The notes under the pieces: model-generated
Database searches by the model: none
Told to the model about the DNA's origin: nothing
What the model saw: the letters and a program-made list of their open reading frames with translations, nothing else
Assembly: GCA_902490005.1 (NCBI GenBank)
Contig: CABUCM010000041.1
Span: 1-24,661, forward strand
Direction: 5' to 3'
Length of the DNA: 24,661 nt
Origin: an uncultured Ruminiclostridium sp.
GTDB taxonomy: Bacteria; Bacillota; Clostridia; Oscillospirales; Acutalibacteraceae
Position numbers and translations under genes: made by a program
Shown: positions 23,116 through 24,661 of the stretch, piece by piece
How the letters are laid out: each line of letters begins with the position of its first letter
How positions within the stretch are numbered: position 1 is the stretch's first letter

Positions 23116-24444
23116 ATGAAGAAAGGAAATCCTTGGGCGCTTTTGCCGATCCTTTGTTTTTTAGTTGTTTTCATCGGTATGGGGGTTTGGCTGAATGATT
23201 TTTATGCGATGCCGGCGGTGGTTGGTTTTTTGATTGCTTTGGGCGTTGCCCTTTGCCAAAACCGAAAACGGCCGTTTTCAGAAAAGCTGGAAGATGTGAC
23301 CCATAGCATGGGGGATTCTAATGTTATGATCATGTGCCTGGTTTTCGTAATGGCAGGAGGCTTTTCCGGCGCGGTGCAAGCGGCCGGCGGGGTAGACAGC
23401 ACCGTGAATTTTTCCTTATCTATTTTGCCGCCTTCTGTGGCGGTGGCGGGTTTGTTCGTGATAGGGTGCTTTATTTCTACCGCTATGGGCACCTCTGTGG
23501 GAACGATTGCGGCCTTGGCGCCTATCGCGGTAGGAATTAGTGACAAAACCGGAATCGCCGGCGCCTTGTGCATTGGGGCCGTGGTTTCAGGCGCCATGTT
23601 CGGCGACAATCTTTCTATGATCTCAGATACCACCATAGCGGCGACCAGAACCCAGGGCTGTGACATGAAGGATAAATTCCGGGAGAATTTTAAAATAGTG
23701 CTTCCTGCGGCCCTGGTTACCTTAATACTGTTTTTAATCCTGGCCAGCGGGGGAGAATATTCCTTGACCGGAGACCACTCTTATAATGTTTTTAAAATCC
23801 TTCCTTATTTCGTCGTGCTGATCGGGGCCTTGCTGGGTTTGAATGTCTTTTTGGTGCTGGCGCTGGGAATTATCCTTTCGCTTGTGGTGGGAGTCTCCAC
23901 CGGCGCTTTTGCTTGGATAGATATGTTCCGGGTGGTCTTTGAGGGGCCGGATGGAAACGGCGGCATCAAAAATATGTATGATATTACCGTGATTTCGATT
24001 ATGGTAGCCGGGATTATCGGTTTGGTAAAAGCAAACGGAGGCATTGATTTTATTTTAAATGGTATTAAAAAGCACGTAAGAACGCCCAAGGGGGCCCAAT
24101 TGGGAATCGCCGCGCTGAGTTCCCTGGTGGATATTTCTACTGCAAACAATACAGTTGCCATCGTTATGGCCGGCCCGATAGCCAAGGATATTTCAGCCGA
24201 GTTTTCGATTCCGCCGAAGCGGACGGCGGCGCTGTTGGACATTTTTACATCCATGTGGCAGGGGGTTATTCCTTATGGAGCGCAGATCCTATATGCGTGC
24301 GCGGGAGCCTCGGCGGTGGGCCTTATGATATCACCGGTTGATTTGATTCCATATTTATTTTATCCTATTTTGATGGGGATCAGCGCGACCTTGTTTATTA
24401 TTTTCTTCGGCAATCGCGGTCAAGACAAGAAGCCAAAAAGATAG
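23116..24444 (+). CDS. NhaC-family Na+/H+ antiporter
   Basis: A 442-residue integral membrane protein with about 11-12 hydrophobic segments. GGAGGAG lies 7 nt before the ATG. Family motifs are the CFISTAMGTSVGTIAALAPI segment and SGAMFGDNLSMISDTTIAATRTQG in the first half, and LVDISTANNTVAIVMAG in the second half, which looks like the inverted-repeat partner. Members exchange Na+ for H+, or an organic substrate in some branches (malate/lactate). The exact substrate is not readable here. It is a single gene with its own promoter and terminator. Confidence 0.93.
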   Translation: MKKGNPWALLPILCFLVVFIGMGVWLNDFYAMPAVVGFLIALGVALCQNRKRPFSEKLEDVTHSMGDSNVMIMCLVFVMAGGFSGAVQAAGGVDSTVNFSLSILPPSVAVAGLFVIGCFISTAMGTSVGTIAALAPIAVGISDKTGIAGALCIGAVVSGAMFGDNLSMISDTTIAATRTQGCDMKDKFRENFKIVLPAALVTLILFLILASGGEYSLTGDHSYNVFKILPYFVVLIGALLGLNVFLVLALGIILSLVVGVSTGAFAWIDMFRVVFEGPDGNGGIKNMYDITVISIMVAGIIGLVKANGGIDFILNGIKKHVRTPKGAQLGIAALSSLVDISTANNTVAIVMAGPIAKDISAEFSIPPKRTAALLDIFTSMWQGVIPYGAQILYACAGASAVGLMISPVDLIPYLFYPILMGISATLFIIFFGNRGQDKKPKR

Positions 24445-24455
24445 AATTTGAAAAT

Positions 24456-24490
24456 AAAAAGCGGAGACGATGCTTTCGTCTCCGCTTTTT
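24456..24490 (+). terminator. intrinsic terminator of the NhaC-family gene
   Basis: A 15-bp stem (24456-24470 with 24476-24490) and 5-nt loop, followed by a T run to about 24499. Very strong. Confidence 0.93.
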
Positions 24491-24523
24491 ATTTTTTTTG
24501 ATATATTTCAAAGCGAGGATCAT

Positions 24524-24561
24524 TTTTTCACTTTAATAAAAGACTGAATTAAAGTGAAAAA
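24524..24561. repeat. 14-bp-stem inverted repeat near the right edge
   Basis: TTTTTCACTTTAAT (24524-24537) and its exact complement (24548-24561) around a 10-nt loop. T tracts lie outside the stem on the 5' side of both strands, so it is not a typical terminator; it may be an operator for a gene beyond the window. Confidence 0.5.
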
Positions 24562-24661
24562 GCGCATTATTTTATCGAAAAGGTGACAAATGCCGGAATT
24601 CCGGGCTTTTTTGTATTCAATTAAAGTCCAAAAACGTCACAAATTAATATATTAAGTATAA

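Noticed and set aside
24585..24615. CCGGAATTCCGG palindrome followed by a T tract as a terminator.
   Set aside because: The stem would be only 4 bp with an AATT loop; too weak, and no gene ends here.

Overview
The window looks like a chromosomal piece of a low-to-mid G+C Gram-positive anaerobe, most likely a gut Clostridia member. The basis is GGAGG-type ribosome binding sites throughout, a Sec-secreted WapA-like YD-repeat protein, a sortase-type wall anchor (NPNTG variant, hydrophobic helix, KRRKKS tail) and strong intrinsic terminators. No species is named because nothing in the sequence fixes one.

Region 1 (1-13400, minus strand) is a polymorphic-toxin locus. A 2479-residue secreted Rhs/YD-repeat protein (5863-13302) ends in a candidate C39/papain-like cysteine-peptidase toxin tip. 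It is followed by a lipoprotein (5419-5853) and a multi-pass membrane protein (4901-5386), which occupy the immunity position. Downstream lie three orphan modules in the same orientation. Each has a promoterless copy of the last ~450-520 bp of the Rhs core joined to a different C-terminal tip, then a small partner gene: 4683-3622 with 3602-3360, 3162-2116 with 2104-1436, and 1388-273 with 265-56. A hairpin separates each module from the one before it. The array may continue past the left edge. Tips 1 and 3 belong to one Gly-rich hydrophobic family with paralogous small membrane partners. Tip 2 ends in an ADP-ribosyltransferase-like domain paired with a protein that resembles an ABC ATPase with lost Walker motifs. 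The four core copies are nucleotide mosaics of each other, as expected if recombination swaps tips onto the full-length gene.

Region 2 (13303-14065) is intergenic. It holds the Rhs promoter, two palindromes, the 3' part of a tRNA-Lys(TTT) gene with its terminator, and a further hairpin.

Region 3 (14066-17658) is a redox/detoxification-type cluster. On the minus strand are flavodoxin, carboxymuconolactone decarboxylase-like protein, FMN reductase-like protein and alpha/beta hydrolase. They are divergent from a LysR-type regulator on the plus strand, with a 19-bp palindrome between them. A YdeI/OmdA-family gene follows (17815-18375).

Region 4 (18376-24661, plus strand) has a 1329-residue wall-anchored papain-family (C1A) protease with MBG-like domains behind a long structured leader, then an NhaC-family Na+/H+ antiporter. 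Each ends at a strong intrinsic terminator.

The most interesting part is region 1: a secreted Rhs toxin with a reservoir of silent, swappable tip/immunity cassettes, several of whose tip and partner families I could not assign to a named family.
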